A stretch of DNA of 64,000 bases from CAZZNY01 sp964655935 (lineage in GTDB: Bacteria; Patescibacteriota; Gracilibacteria; BD1-5; UBA2023): NCBI GenBank assembly GCA_964655935.1, contig CAZZNY010000002.1:62001-126000 (forward strand), given 5' to 3'. Position numbers and translations under genes: made by a program. Under the pieces are notes generated by a model. That model had not been told where the DNA came from. It did not search any database and saw only the letters and a list, made by a program, of their open reading frames with translations. Each line of letters opens with the position of its first letter. Within the stretch, counting starts at the first letter, position 1. Shown one piece after another: positions 32,880 to 42,923 of this stretch.

Positions 32880-33360
32880 TTATATACAACCTCTCGCTCT
32901 AAACAGAGGAACCATCAAATGCGTTGAATGTTTTGATTGATGAGAAATCGTGAGTACATTTCAGCATATCTGTCTCGGAACGATCGATATAGAAAAAAGA
33001 GCTGAATTATCTGCAAAATTAAGATTACTCATAAAAAAATCCATCGAAAAACTCACTCCATCGGAACAGGATACTATCCAACATTATACTAACAATCTCA
33101 TTCAAGCATATCAATCCTATGCTATCGATTTTCCAAAGATTATATCCGTAGATACGCCGAACAAAAAAACTTCGGCTTGAGCTAGCCTCACACCATGCCA
33201 ACTTCATCAAATTATTTATAATACTGCTCGACTCATCGAGTATTGATCGCCTGAAGAAAAAGAACGTTTCTTTCTGACTCTTCGCGAACGCTATACTCAA
33301 GAATTATTACAAGCTTCTTCTGGTCTTATCGCCGCATTAAAATCCGCTTACTGAGAATAG
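32866..33360 (+). CDS. Small hypothetical protein, paralogue of the previous gene
   Basis: 164 aa. The same two helical blocks as the 32358 product, with a shared PCxLHxI motif and a shared CLGxID motif. An extra N-terminal KCVECFDGGE supplies a CxxC pair. Translational coupling is likely because its ATG lies inside the upstream gene. Function unknown; tandem duplication is the simplest origin. Confidence 0.7.
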
Positions 33361-33387
33361 AAAAATCACCCGATTCGGGTGATTTTT
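33361..33387. terminator. Bidirectional terminator between convergent genes
   Basis: AAAAATCACCCGA with its complement TCGGGTGATTTTT around a single-base centre, starting immediately after the TAG at 33358-33360 and 23 bp from the convergent stop at 33410. Confidence 0.9.
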
Positions 33388-33409
33388 CATGAGAATCTAT
33401 TATCTGGTA

Positions 33410-34330
33410 TTACTGAGATAATACTTCATTTACGATTTCCTCTTCGCTCACTCCAGTCTGGAAAGCGTCGAGTCGAACCTGAACGATTTGTTTAATCTCA
33501 AGAAGCATAGCTTTCACTCTTTCAGATCGTGGTTGAGCCAAGAGAACATCAAGACGATCCATGAGTTTTTGATAGAAAGCTTCTTTCTTTTCAGTCGGAA
33601 TAGCATCAAGTTTTGCATTGAGCATATTTCGAGTATTTTCAGAAAGTACATGTTTGATTTCTTTTGCTTTTTGTTTTATATCTTCTTTCATGTCTTTTCG
33701 AGCATTTTTACATGCTTCCATATTTGTTTTATTGTCCACCCGAAGAACGCTGTTTGAATCGAAGAGAGCAAGTCGTGCTGCTACGAAAGTGTCGTAAGCT
33801 GCTACCTTATCAGTCGCAACATATGTTTTTACGCTTGCAAGAAACGAAGTAAGTGAAGCCTTGAGTGCTACGAGTTTTTCGCTATCAGTTCCTGTTCCAG
33901 AAAGAATTACCTTTCGTGCATCATCGTGTGTTTTTAAAAGTGTGGTAACGGCTGTCTTTTCTTCAGCTGTGAGTGGATTTTTAAGATAATCTCTGAGCTT
34001 ACCTGCATCGAATCGAAGAGCATCCCAATTCACTCGAACCTGTTCATGATTATCTTTATTTTCTGCTTTCATATCACCACAGAAATCTTTTACTCGTTGC
34101 ATACCTTCCTGTCGCATATCGCGAACTTCATGACGATCGTCACGCATTTCGTGTTTTACCGTCGGAAGAATAACTCATGTGTGAGTAATCCCCGTATTCG
34201 TGACACCAGTATTTGTCGTTCCAGTATTAGTAGAACCAGTTCCAGTCTCATCAGCAGAAACTACTGAGAGAGTCGCTCCTATGAGCGTTGTTGCTGCTAA
34301 GATAGCGAGCAGTGCATTTTTCTTTTTCAT
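33410..34330 (-). CDS. Secreted helical protein with Thr/Gly-rich N-terminus
   Basis: 306 aa. Signal peptide MKKKNALLAILAATTLIGAT ending around VVSA, then a TGxTNTG-type repeat linker (~residues 25-45). The mature part is charged and helical (EMRDDRHEVRDMRQEGMQRV, TAEEKTAVTTLLKTHDDARK, NARKDMKEDIKQKAKEIKHV). The spaced helices and downstream position of a two-component system recall CpxP/Spy-type periplasmic proteins, but no LTxxQ motif is visible, so this is only a hypothesis. TATAAT on the minus strand at 34358-34363 is 28 bases before the ATG. Confidence 0.7.
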
Positions 34331-34470
34331 AAAAATAAGAATAAATAAATAAAAGTAATTATATCTTACCACCTGTTATCAGGCTACAACCATTGTAATA
34401 TGAAATTGTAAGAGAACTGTAAGAAAAAACGTTTTTTATTATTTCCTTTATTCATACTTATTCAAAGCCA

Positions 34471-35022
34471 TTATTTTTGTGCATTGCGCGAATCGTTGAT
34501 AACTTCTTTTATCACTCAAGTAAGCATTTTATCTTTTTCGGAAAGTTTTCCTGACTGCATTTGTTTATCGATTGACTGAAGTAATTTCTCATACTGAGCA
34601 CGTCGTTCTCTTCGTGGTAACGATTCTATTTTGCTGAGGATTTTTTGCATTTTTTCCCGGATCATCATCTTTACTTTTTCACGATTCTCAGCTTTTTGCT
34701 GATCCATTTGTTGTTTGATATCTTCTTTAGCACGTACGAGAATATCTTCTTTTGCTTTTTCTATGCGAGCTTTCGCTTCTTGCTTGGTAATTTCCCCGGA
34801 ATTCGCTTTCTCTAGAATATTCTGTTTTTCGGTTTCGAATCGATTTTTCGCATTAGTGATCACTGCTTCTTTTTTTGTTTGATTATCCTGTTTTTGTTCC
34901 TGTTTCTCCTGTTGACGCTCGATTCTCGGTGGATTCCTAAGTGGACCTGCTGATACTGAAGGAATATGAAGTAATGCGACAAATACTATCGAAATCACCA
35001 AATTTGTTTGTAGAGTTTTCAT
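34471..35022 (-). CDS. Secreted coiled-coil protein
   Basis: 183 aa. Signal peptide MKTLQTNLVISIVFVALLHI to PSVSAG. The mature protein is a long Lys/Glu/Gln-rich helix (ERQQEKQEQKQDNQTKKEAV, ITKQEAKARIEKAKEDILVR), ending LPRRERRAQYEKLLQSIDKQ. One UGA near the C-terminus. Similar overall design to the neighbour at 33410 (secreted, helical, final segment with a short kinase-gene-linked helix); possibly a related function. Unknown otherwise. Confidence 0.68.
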
Positions 35023-35043
35023 AAAAAGAAAGTTAAGATTAAA

Positions 35044-35460
35044 CTATTGATTTACGGAATCAAAAAGCGAGTTGATAAGATTTTCCACGTCTTTATCGGA
35101 AGTGCTCTTCAGAAGAGTATCTTCCGTATCAGTACCAGAAAGAGTAAGATCGGTGGATTCGATTTTTATATTAGCAAGATGTTCAGAAGTCACTTCCTTT
35201 ACGGTCTTTTTAGTAAAATCGGAAATATCCTTTGCTCCGCCCTGAGATTCTTCTTTATTCGTCTCACTTCCACTCGTATTGATAATCCCGGAATTGTCGA
35301 GCGAACCTGTTTGGCCCTGTTCACCACTTATTTTCTTGCTTTCGTTTTGTAAAAAAGTGGTTACCGGAATTTCCGTCTGTTTTTCGATTTTCGTCTCATC
35401 GATAAAAGAACATCCAGCAAGGATAATTCCAGTACAGCCAAGAATAAATATTTTTTTCAT
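35044..35460 (-). CDS. Small lipoprotein
   Basis: 138 aa from ATG 35460 (an ATG at 35469 adds three residues). The signal MKKIFILGCTGIILAGCSF contains a lipobox (LAGC). The mature chain is hydrophilic, Ser/Thr/Glu-rich and probably disordered. It sits between the kinase gene and the secreted coiled-coil protein on the same strand, 23 bp after the kinase stop, and so belongs to the two-component operon. A sensory or envelope role is inferred only from context. Confidence 0.72.
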   Translation of the reverse strand: MKKIFILGCTGIILAGCSFIDETKIEKQTEIPVTTFLQNESKKISGEQGQTGSLDNSGIINTSGSETNKEESQGGAKDISDFTKKTVKEVTSEHLANIKIESTDLTLSGTDTEDTLLKSTSDKDVENLINSLFDSVNQ

Positions 35461-35483
35461 AGGAAACAATTAAGATAATAATC

Positions 35484-36671
35484 TTACGCAAATAAAAGAG
35501 TCACAGTCGTTCAGAGGTCTTTCTGACTCGTGATAGAGATATTCCATTTATTCAGATCAATGATCTTCTTCACGAGAGCAAGACCGAGACCATATCACTC
35601 TTCGCGAGTATAGTTTTCTCGAAAGTATCGATCGAATATGTGGGCAAGATTTTCTTCCGAAATACCGATGCCAAAATCACGAATTACGAGTTTTCCAGCA
35701 TCGAAACTTACATAAATCTGACCATTTGTCGGAGAATATTTTATGGCGTTTTTTAAGATGTTTCCGACGCAAAGTTCCAGATGTGCACGATTCACTTTGA
35801 GTACATAAACTTCCTCCGAAAACTTCATATGTAGTTCTATCTGTTTTTCTTTTGCGAGCGTCTGGTATTCTGAGACAATCTCTCTCAGGCTTGATCCGAT
35901 ATCGGTTCGTTCTTTTTTATAGGAAGCATCTACGAGACGAATAAGACCTTTCATGGAATCGATGATGGTAGTGATTTTTGCAGCAGAACGTAGACTCTGA
36001 TCGATCGCTTCATCATAATTCGCTTTTGTGCGCTTTGTGAGACTCAGCGTAGAAATAATTTCTGTAAGCGGCGTTTTGATTTCATGATTGAGATTGGAGC
36101 TAAAATCCTCGAGCGATTGGATCGTCTCATCGATCGGACGAAGATTTTTCCCGACGAAAAACGAACCGAGAAAATAAAAGAAGATACTGAATGGCAGAGT
36201 GAAAAGCAAGAACCAGAAAAATTCTTTTAAAAGTCGAGGATAAGAATATTCATTTCCTGTCTCGATAATAATATGATATCGAGTAGAATTCAGCTCAAAT
36301 TCCGATTGATAAAATAATTTTTCTTGAGAATAGATAATATCTTTGCTGGTAGAAAAAAGCGAGCTATCCAAATCTCCAAGAATTCGAACACCATTCTCAT
36401 AAATAGTAACTCACTGTAATGATTTCTCGATTACTAGTTTCAAAGTCGCATCATTTGCATTCAGTTTTTCAAGATAATCTTTTTTGTTGGCGAGAATATT
36501 CTTGATGCCATCTACCCGAGATTCCACCTTACTAATAAGATGAAGATTTTGAGTAATATAACTCGAAAATGTAAAAGCTCATTGCGCTATCCAAAGAGAA
36601 AAAAGAACAAAAATCGCAAAATACATCGCAAGCTTTCTCTGGTGACGGATAAGGAGAATATCGGTAGTCAT
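35484..36671 (-). CDS. Membrane sensor histidine kinase
   Basis: 395 aa. TM1 near residues 15-35 (MYFAIFVLFSLWIAQGAFTF), extracytoplasmic sensor ~36-155, TM2 ~155-178 (FFWFLLFTLPFSIFFYFLGS). H-box SNLNHEIKTPLTEIISTL (phospho-His), N-box ELCVGNILKNAIKYSP, G1 IRDFGIGISEENL, F-box HIFDRYFRE, G2 GYGLGLALVKKII (first Gly UGA). Pairs with the response regulator at 36974. A 302-bp repeat-filled gap separates them, unusual for a two-component operon. The signal sensed is unknown. Confidence 0.9.
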
Positions 36672-36973
36672 AGAAGTAGTTACAAGGTTACATGGTTACA
36701 TGGTTACAAAGTTACAAAGCACTTCATCCCGAACGCAGCACGTCATCCTCGGGCTTGACCCGGGGATCCATCACGACCAATTAATCGTCAATCTCTGTAA
36801 GCACGTCATCCCGGACGAAGCGCCAGCGTAGATCCGGGATCCATATTAAATGGTTCTCCTTATTATTCTTCGAATGGTTCTTAGAATTGGATCCCGGATA
36901 TTTTTTGGAAAACGATTCGTGACTTCGGATTCTTAAATTATCCAAAAAATTCCGGGATGACGTTCTTCAATTC
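36672..36973. other. Repeat-filled gap between response regulator and kinase
   Basis: No gene. It contains a GGTTACA-type run (36678-36718), a CCTCGGGCTTGACCCGGGG palindrome (36741-36770), a CCCGGACGAAGCGCCAGCGTAGATCCGGG palindrome (36809-36838) and a TCCCGGATATTTTTTGG ... CCAAAAAATTCCGGGATGAC pair (36893-36962). Confidence 0.7.
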
Positions 36974-37630
36974 TTAATTCACCAAGTATCCCTGTCATCG
37001 AACCGTCTCAATAATTTCTTTTCCGAGTTTTTTTCGGAGATATCCGACATATACATCGACCGTACGACTCACACTAAAAGCATCGTATTCACCCCACACT
37101 TTTTCCAACAACTCTTCTTTTGAGATGATTTTTCCGCGGTTCCTGACAAGATATATCAGTAGATCGACCTCGAGCGAACTCATATGAACTTCTTTTCAGT
37201 TCTGTGTTACTTTTTTTGCATCGAGCGCGATCTCGATATCATCTATTTTGATAGCATCTGATTTTACAGTAAAATTTCTTCGCACGAGTGCATGGATCCT
37301 GGCGAGAAGTTCATCGTAATCAAACGGCTTCGTCAGGTAATCATCCGCTCCCGACTGAAACCCTGAAAGCTTATCTTGTTTTGTATCACGAGCTGTGAGC
37401 ATCAATATGGGAATGTTTTTCCCACTTGCACGAATCTGTCGCGCAACACTAATACCATCGACATCCGGAAGGCCAAGATCGAGAATCACGAGATCATAAT
37501 TCGTAGAAGTAAGTTCAAAATTCACTTTTGCACCAGAAAAAAGCTGAATCGAATCGATTCATTCAAGTCCGAGAAATATTTTGATATTTTTTGAGAGGAT
37601 TTCATTATCCTCGACGATAAGTATTTTCAT
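36974..37630 (-). CDS. OmpR/PhoB-family response regulator
   Basis: 218 aa. Receiver domain: ILIVEDNEILS (acidic pocket), YDLVILDLGLPDVDG (phospho-Asp), ILMLTARDTKQDKL (Thr), DYLTKPFDYDELLAR (Lys-Pro). The C-terminal winged helix includes SSLEVDLLIYLVRNRGKIIS, LLEKVWGEYDAFSVSRTVDV and YVGYLRKKLG. The usual C-terminal RGxGY is present as RGQGY, with G from UGA. It would control the downstream kinase, lipoprotein and secreted proteins; targets elsewhere unknown. Confidence 0.92.
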
Positions 37631-37880
37631 ATATACTAAATTACTTACATAATTTCAATTTCTGTCATTCTGATTTTGTCATTCTGAGTGAAACGAAGAA
37701 TCCCTTATACTCAAGCATATTATCGAGCTCATTTACAAGAGATTCTCACGCTACGCTCAGAATGACAAACAATAAACTCCACTTTCTACTACATAATATA
37801 CTTCTGTTTTGTAAGAACTTTGTAAGAAAAGGTTTCTCTTATTATAGTAAGAAGTGGAAAATATTAAAATCTCAAAATTA

Positions 37881-37908
37881 TTGACACGCTGAAATAATGG
37901 ACTAAAAT
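37881..37908 (+). promoter_or_regulatory. Strong promoter not followed by an ORF
   Basis: Consensus TTGACA (37881-37886), 16-bp spacer, TAAAAT (37903-37908). Confidence 0.7.
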
Positions 37909-37913
37909 GGGTC

Positions 37914-38070
37914 GTTGTATTCTTTCTCTTTATAGGGCATGATCTGATACCTCTCATCATCCACTAGAAGAATAATCCGCTTGCAGGGGCGACAAATGTG
38001 TAACTTCGTGCGATAAATTTTAGGCTGGCAAAAAAATACGCATTTTTTGTGTATGTACGCCAGTTTTTTT
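37914..38070 (+). ncRNA. Candidate structured small RNA (~155 nt)
   Basis: It starts just after a near-consensus promoter and ends in a terminator with seven T; no convincing ORF lies between. Internal pairing is visible: GTCG near the 5' end with CGAC at 37989-37992, and TATTCTT (37918-37924) with AAGAATA (37968-37974), which makes one long hairpin with an open middle and a 3' segment before the terminator. A long rod with a bubble is reminiscent of 6S RNA, but I recognise no conserved sequence and do not name it. It does not match tmRNA, SRP RNA or RNase P core motifs. Confidence 0.5.
38025..38070 (+). terminator. Terminator of the candidate ncRNA
   Basis: CTGGC (38025-38029) pairs with GCCAG (38059-38063) and an inner ATACGCA pairs with TGTGTAT; T7 follows. 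Confidence 0.75.
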
Positions 38071-38246
38071 GTGTTTTTATTCTACCCCGTCATTCTGAGC
38101 GTAGCGTGAGAATCTAAAAAAAATCATCCTCCATTTTTTAAAAAAGAATGTCCATTTTTATGGATCCTCACGTCACTCGTGCCTCGTTCCTCAGGATGAC
38201 GACTTGCTTAAAATAACAAATTCTTAATTCTTAATTCCCAATTCCT

Positions 38247-41200
38247 ATGCGCAACACAAAACAAAAAATTATATCTTGGTTTTGAATCCTGTCGATTCTC
38301 TTCTGAGAACTTATTATTCCGACCAGCTCTTTTGCTACCGAAAATGAGCCAGTCACTTTCGATCCGAACATCTCTTTTTCAGCCACTCTTTCAAATGGAA
38401 ATGTAGTAACAAGCTGGAGTAAATATAACCACTCCGAAGCTTTTTCTTACTATAAAGTCGTCCGCTCTCAGACAAATACGAATCCCGTCTATCCTGATGA
38501 TGGCTATATCTACTACGGAGACAGTGTAAATACACTCACCTATATTGATACTTCCGTTCCAACTGGAACCAATTATTATCGTATATGTCATATTGCTTGG
38601 CCAAAACGGTACTGCAGTCAAAATGTAATAGCCATCAATACGAGTGGTTCTTCTGGAGAAATAGCGAGCATTAATCTTTCCGGAACGACAAATGGACGAG
38701 ATATATCTCTTGGTTGGACAATCTCTGGATCTACACCAACAGGTTTTAAGATAGTTTGGAGTAAAACTTCTGGACCAACATATCCGACTAGAAACACTGA
38801 CCAATACGAATATCTTTCTGATCAAAACGCCAGATCCTATACCATTAATAATTTTTGAGGAGTTCCTCTCACTGCTGGGACTTGGTATGTTCGTGTCTGT
38901 AAATATGATGGAACGGGACAATGCCTTGCTTATAGTAATGAGATTACTGCAAGCATAGTAAGTACTTGTACGAGCACTTCTTGGTCACCAGAACCATCAA
39001 CGGTATGTTCGGGACTCGGATTCACTCAGACAAGCAACTGTGGAAACACTCGAGGTTCCATAGGAACAAAAGACTGTACCACTCCTCCAAACCCAAATAC
39101 GAATCCTCCGAAAATCGGTTCTTGTCAGATTTTTCCTTCCGACAATCCATGGAATGTCGATATCTCAAGACTCCCCGTTCATCAAAACAGTACAAATTAC
39201 ATCAACAGTATCTGAGCAACGACGAATCTTCATGCCGATTTCGGTGGCGGATGAGCGTATGGAATTCCTTTCATTGTAACTGATAATTCCACTCCGATGG
39301 TTCCGATTAATTTTACAGCATATGGTGATGAAAGCGACCCGGGTCCCTATCCGATGCCACTCACAGCACCGATAGAATGAGGAAATTCGAGCGATGGTGA
39401 TCGACATGTACTCGCGGTCCAAAAAGATAGCTGTATACTCTATGAACTCTATCGTGGCTTTCCACAAAGTAGTTTCTGGAACGCTGACTCGGCGGCAAAA
39501 TTTGATCTCAAATCCAATGCTGTCAGACCAGCAGGATGGACTTCTGCTGATGCAGCTGGACTTCCCATATTTCCAGGACTCGCAAGATACGACGAAGCTG
39601 CGGCTGGAGCTATGAATCATGCGCTTCGTTTCACTGTACAACGATCACAAAAAGCATATATCTATCCAGCCCGACATTACGCCTCGAGTTCGACCGATAT
39701 TAATCTTCCACCAATGGGACTTCGACTTCGTCTCAAAGCAAATTATGATATTTCACGCTTTACTGGTCAATCACGAGTCGTTCTCGAAACGCTGAAAAAA
39801 TATGGGATGATCGTCGCTGATAATGGATCAAACTGGTTTATTACCGGAGATGCCAATCCAGGATGGAATGATACAGATCTGAATCAACTCAAAACCGTTC
39901 CCGGAAGCGCTTTTGAAGCAGTCGACACTTCGAGTCTCGTTCCCGGAACCACGGCAATAAATGGAATATGTGGATCCGATAACGGAAAAATTCTTTCTGC
40001 CACACCAACCAATCTCTGTACCACTGGAACTGCCTCAGCGATAACTGGATCGGGACCTTGGAGTTGGGTGTGTCAGGGACAAAATGGTGGTAACAGTATA
40101 GGGTGTCAGGCGGCGATATTGGTCTCAGGCTGTACAGATACAACTTGGTCTCCAGACACATCCACCGTCTGTTCTGGGCAGACCTTCACTCAGACGAGTA
40201 ATTGTGGTCGCACCAGGTCATCAACTGGTACGAAAGCTTGTACCACAAATGGAGCTATTATCGTCGATCATACATCGACAGATATCTCTAAAATTCCATC
40301 TACCTATATCGAACAAACGAAACAACTTTTCCGACTTTCTTACTGACACACCTCGCACGGAAGTCAGATAGTGGATGGAATAACTCTTATCAAATGACAA
40401 CCAGGAACACTCTACTATTTTGATGATACATTTCTAAAAGACACTACTCCATCGGGCGATCTTGGGGCTCCAGATCGTACCAGCTGGGCTGATAGAACAC
40501 GGACTATGCTCCGTACCGCAGGAAATGATAGAAATGTCGTTATGTGGTCATGGTGCGGACAAGTATCGACTGCCACAGAAGCTGATATCAATACTTATCT
40601 GAGCCTCATGGAAGGACTCGAGCGTGATTTTCCAAATGTAAAATTTGTCTACATTACTGGCCATCTTGATGGTAGTGGAACGAGCGGAAATCTTCATATC
40701 AGAAATGAACAAATCAGAAAATATGTTCGTGATCATGGAAAAATACTTTTTGATTTCGCCGATATCGAAAGCTATGATCCGAGTGGTCAATATTATCTTA
40801 ACAGAGGTGCTGACGATGGAAATAATTATGATAATGGCTCAAAGAACTGGAGTCGTGAATGGTGCTCTGCAAATCCTGGAAGTCCACTCTGTGCTCAAGT
40901 ATCATGTGCTCACTCCGAACCCCTTAACTGTAATCTCAAGGCTCGAGCATTTTGGTCACTGATGGCTCGCCTCGCTGGCTGGAATGGTGGTACTATACTA
41001 AACCAAACAAGCGGTTCATCATCACAAGGAATAGTACAACCACTCTCTTTCTGAGATATCAATAATTCTTTCGCAAAAAATGAAATCCAATCACTCATTA
41101 ATCGTGGAGTGATTAAAGGATATGATGACGGGACTTTTCAACCAGACAGATCAGTTACACGAGCAGAGTTTTTAAAAATTACTATTAAATGACTGGGTCT

Positions 41201-41570
41201 CACTGTCGACGAATCAATTACAACTACTCCATTTTCAGATGTAAAAATAAACTGGCAAATACCAATCATCGCTAAGGCAGCGAGTCTCGGAATTATCGAC
41301 ACCACCGCAAAAAAATTCCGACCAGATGACAAAATTACTCGTGCTGAAGCAGTGAAAATTCTCTTAAAAACTGCCAATATTAAAGGTCTCGATGGAGCAT
41401 CTCTCTTTTCCGATATTACAGAAAATAATTCTTGGGCAATTCCTTATATTAACAAAGCTTCAAGTCTCTGAATCATTAACAGCAGCAATGTAAATTTTCG
41501 ACCGAATGATCCAATTTCTCGAGCTGAAACTGCGAAGATAGTGAGCAAAACCGAGGAATTTAAGCAATAA
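38247..41570 (+). CDS. Large S-layer-anchored protein with FN3-like, SGNH-like and three SLH domains
   Basis: 1107 aa. Signal peptide to ~residue 32. Residues ~45-235 are two FN3-like modules. Two repeats of a CTSTSWSPEPSTVCSG / GCTDTTWSPDTSTVCSG type with paired Cys flank a globular region (~300-560; NPWNVDISRLP, HVLAVQKDSCILYELYRGFP, ARYDEAAAGAMNHALRF). Residues ~670-915 may be SGNH-hydrolase-like (YGHTSHGSQIVDGITLI, YITGHLDGSGTSG). Three C-terminal SLH domains (VIKGYDDGTFQPDRSVTRAE, IIDTTAKKFRPDDKITRAEA, NFRPNDPISRAETAK) anchor it to the cell-wall polymer. The catalytic role is inferred. First of a surface cluster with two pilins and a glycosidase. Confidence 0.85.
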
Positions 41571-41598
41571 TTCATTTTGAGTTTCTATAAAAACTTAT

Positions 41599-41630
41599 AA
41601 AATAGGCAAAAGATATTTCTTGCCTATTTT
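41599..41630. terminator. Intrinsic terminator 2 bp before the next start codon
   Basis: AAAATAGGCAA / TTGCCTATTTT, 11-bp stem, loop of 10. The ATG of the next pilin gene is at 41633. Confidence 0.85.
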
Positions 41631-41632
41631 AT

Positions 41633-42907
41633 ATGCACAAAAAATCCGCCTTCACTCTCGTCGAACTCATCGTAGTAATCACGATTCTTGCCATACTTGG
41701 TACGATAGCCTTTTTGTCATTTCAATGATATTCTTCTTCTGCAAGAGATAGTGTACGAACAGAAGATATAGTAAATATATCAAAAGGATTAGAACTTCTC
41801 AGTATCGAAAGATGAACTCTTCCAATTCCAGTGAATGGAGTAGCTCTTACCTCATGAGCTACTACAGTTACTCAAGGAACTATTAATAATTCTATTCTTC
41901 CAAGACTCTCGAGTAATGTAAAAGATGTTCTTACAGGAAAAGAATATAGATATTCTATCCTTGGGAATGGACAATACTACCAAGTACTCGCAGAACTAGA
42001 AAATCCTCTTTCTAGAAATATCTCTCCCATCGGAATAGATACTGCATATGCTGCCTCTACCGTCACTCCATCTCTTCGATGAAACTATACTTTTGATCCT
42101 TCTCTTCCTTCTCTCTTTGTTTCATCAGGAAGCACACTCTTTGATCCGAATAATTGTTTTGTTCTTGATAAAGGAACTAATACACTCTCAAATCCTGTAG
42201 GATGTACTCCAAAGAAATCACTCAGTCTTAAAGATTATGACTCTTGACTCGTCTGATATTGGGATATGGAAACACTCACTGGAACAAAGCTTGCTGATCT
42301 CTCTGGGAATGGGAATGATGGAACCTTTAGTGGTGGATTAGACTATAGTTCAAGTGTGATAAATGGGAAAATATGACAAGGATTGAATTTGAGTAATAGT
42401 GGGCATCTCGTGGAAGTTCCTGATTCTGTAACCGGCAGCATTCTTGATTTGACGGGAGATTTTACTCAAGAAATAACAATCTATTATTCTTGAAAATCAA
42501 GTACAGGCGGTCCTATATTTTTTAGTAAATGAATAGTGCCAAATTATAATTATAAATTGGCACTATATTTACCGACTTCCGTAGATAAATTTGAATTTAC
42601 AACATGAATCTGAGGTATTCAAACACAAGCAATATCGAAGACGATTCCATGAATATGAAATTGGTATCACGTTGTTGGAACATATCAAGTAATTTCAGGA
42701 GAAATGCGTATTTATGTAAACTGAAATTATTCATGAAACACTAAGAAAATAGGGGTTTTACCAAACAATAATGACTCTATAATTTTCTGAAAATATATTG
42801 CTTCCAATACTTATTCACTTTTCGGAATAATAGACGATGCAAAACTCTACAACACCGCTCTTTCTGATAAACAAATTAGTCAACACGCCCGAGCATCAGG
42901 ATTTTAA
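41633..42907 (+). CDS. Type IV pilin-like protein with LamG-type domain (copy 2)
   Basis: 424 aa. Class III signal KKSA|FTLVELIVVITILAIL with Ala at -1. The first ~65 nt of the helix are almost identical in DNA to the other two LamG pilins, but the linker (residues ~35-205) has diverged. The C-terminal LamG/concanavalin-like domain starts LVGYWDMETLTGTKLADLSG, contains NGKIGQGLNLSNSGHLVEV and ends GIIDDAKLYNTALSDKQIS. Many UGA glycines. Probable surface adhesin; ligand unknown. Its start codon directly follows a terminator. Confidence 0.83.
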
Positions 42908-42923
42908 TTCTAAATAACAAAAT

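Larger units (their letters stand above)
37631..38246. other. Intergenic region with palindromes and a candidate ncRNA
   Basis: No protein gene. CATTCTGAG-type palindromes at 37665-37765, where the halves are about 70 bp apart; a promoter and candidate ncRNA at 37881-38070; another palindrome (38088-38112) and an AGGATCC-type repeat to about 38200. Confidence 0.6.

Noticed and set aside
37914..38070. Candidate ncRNA as SRP RNA, RNase P RNA or tmRNA.
   Set aside because: The core motifs of these RNAs are not present; only a generic rod-like fold is seen.
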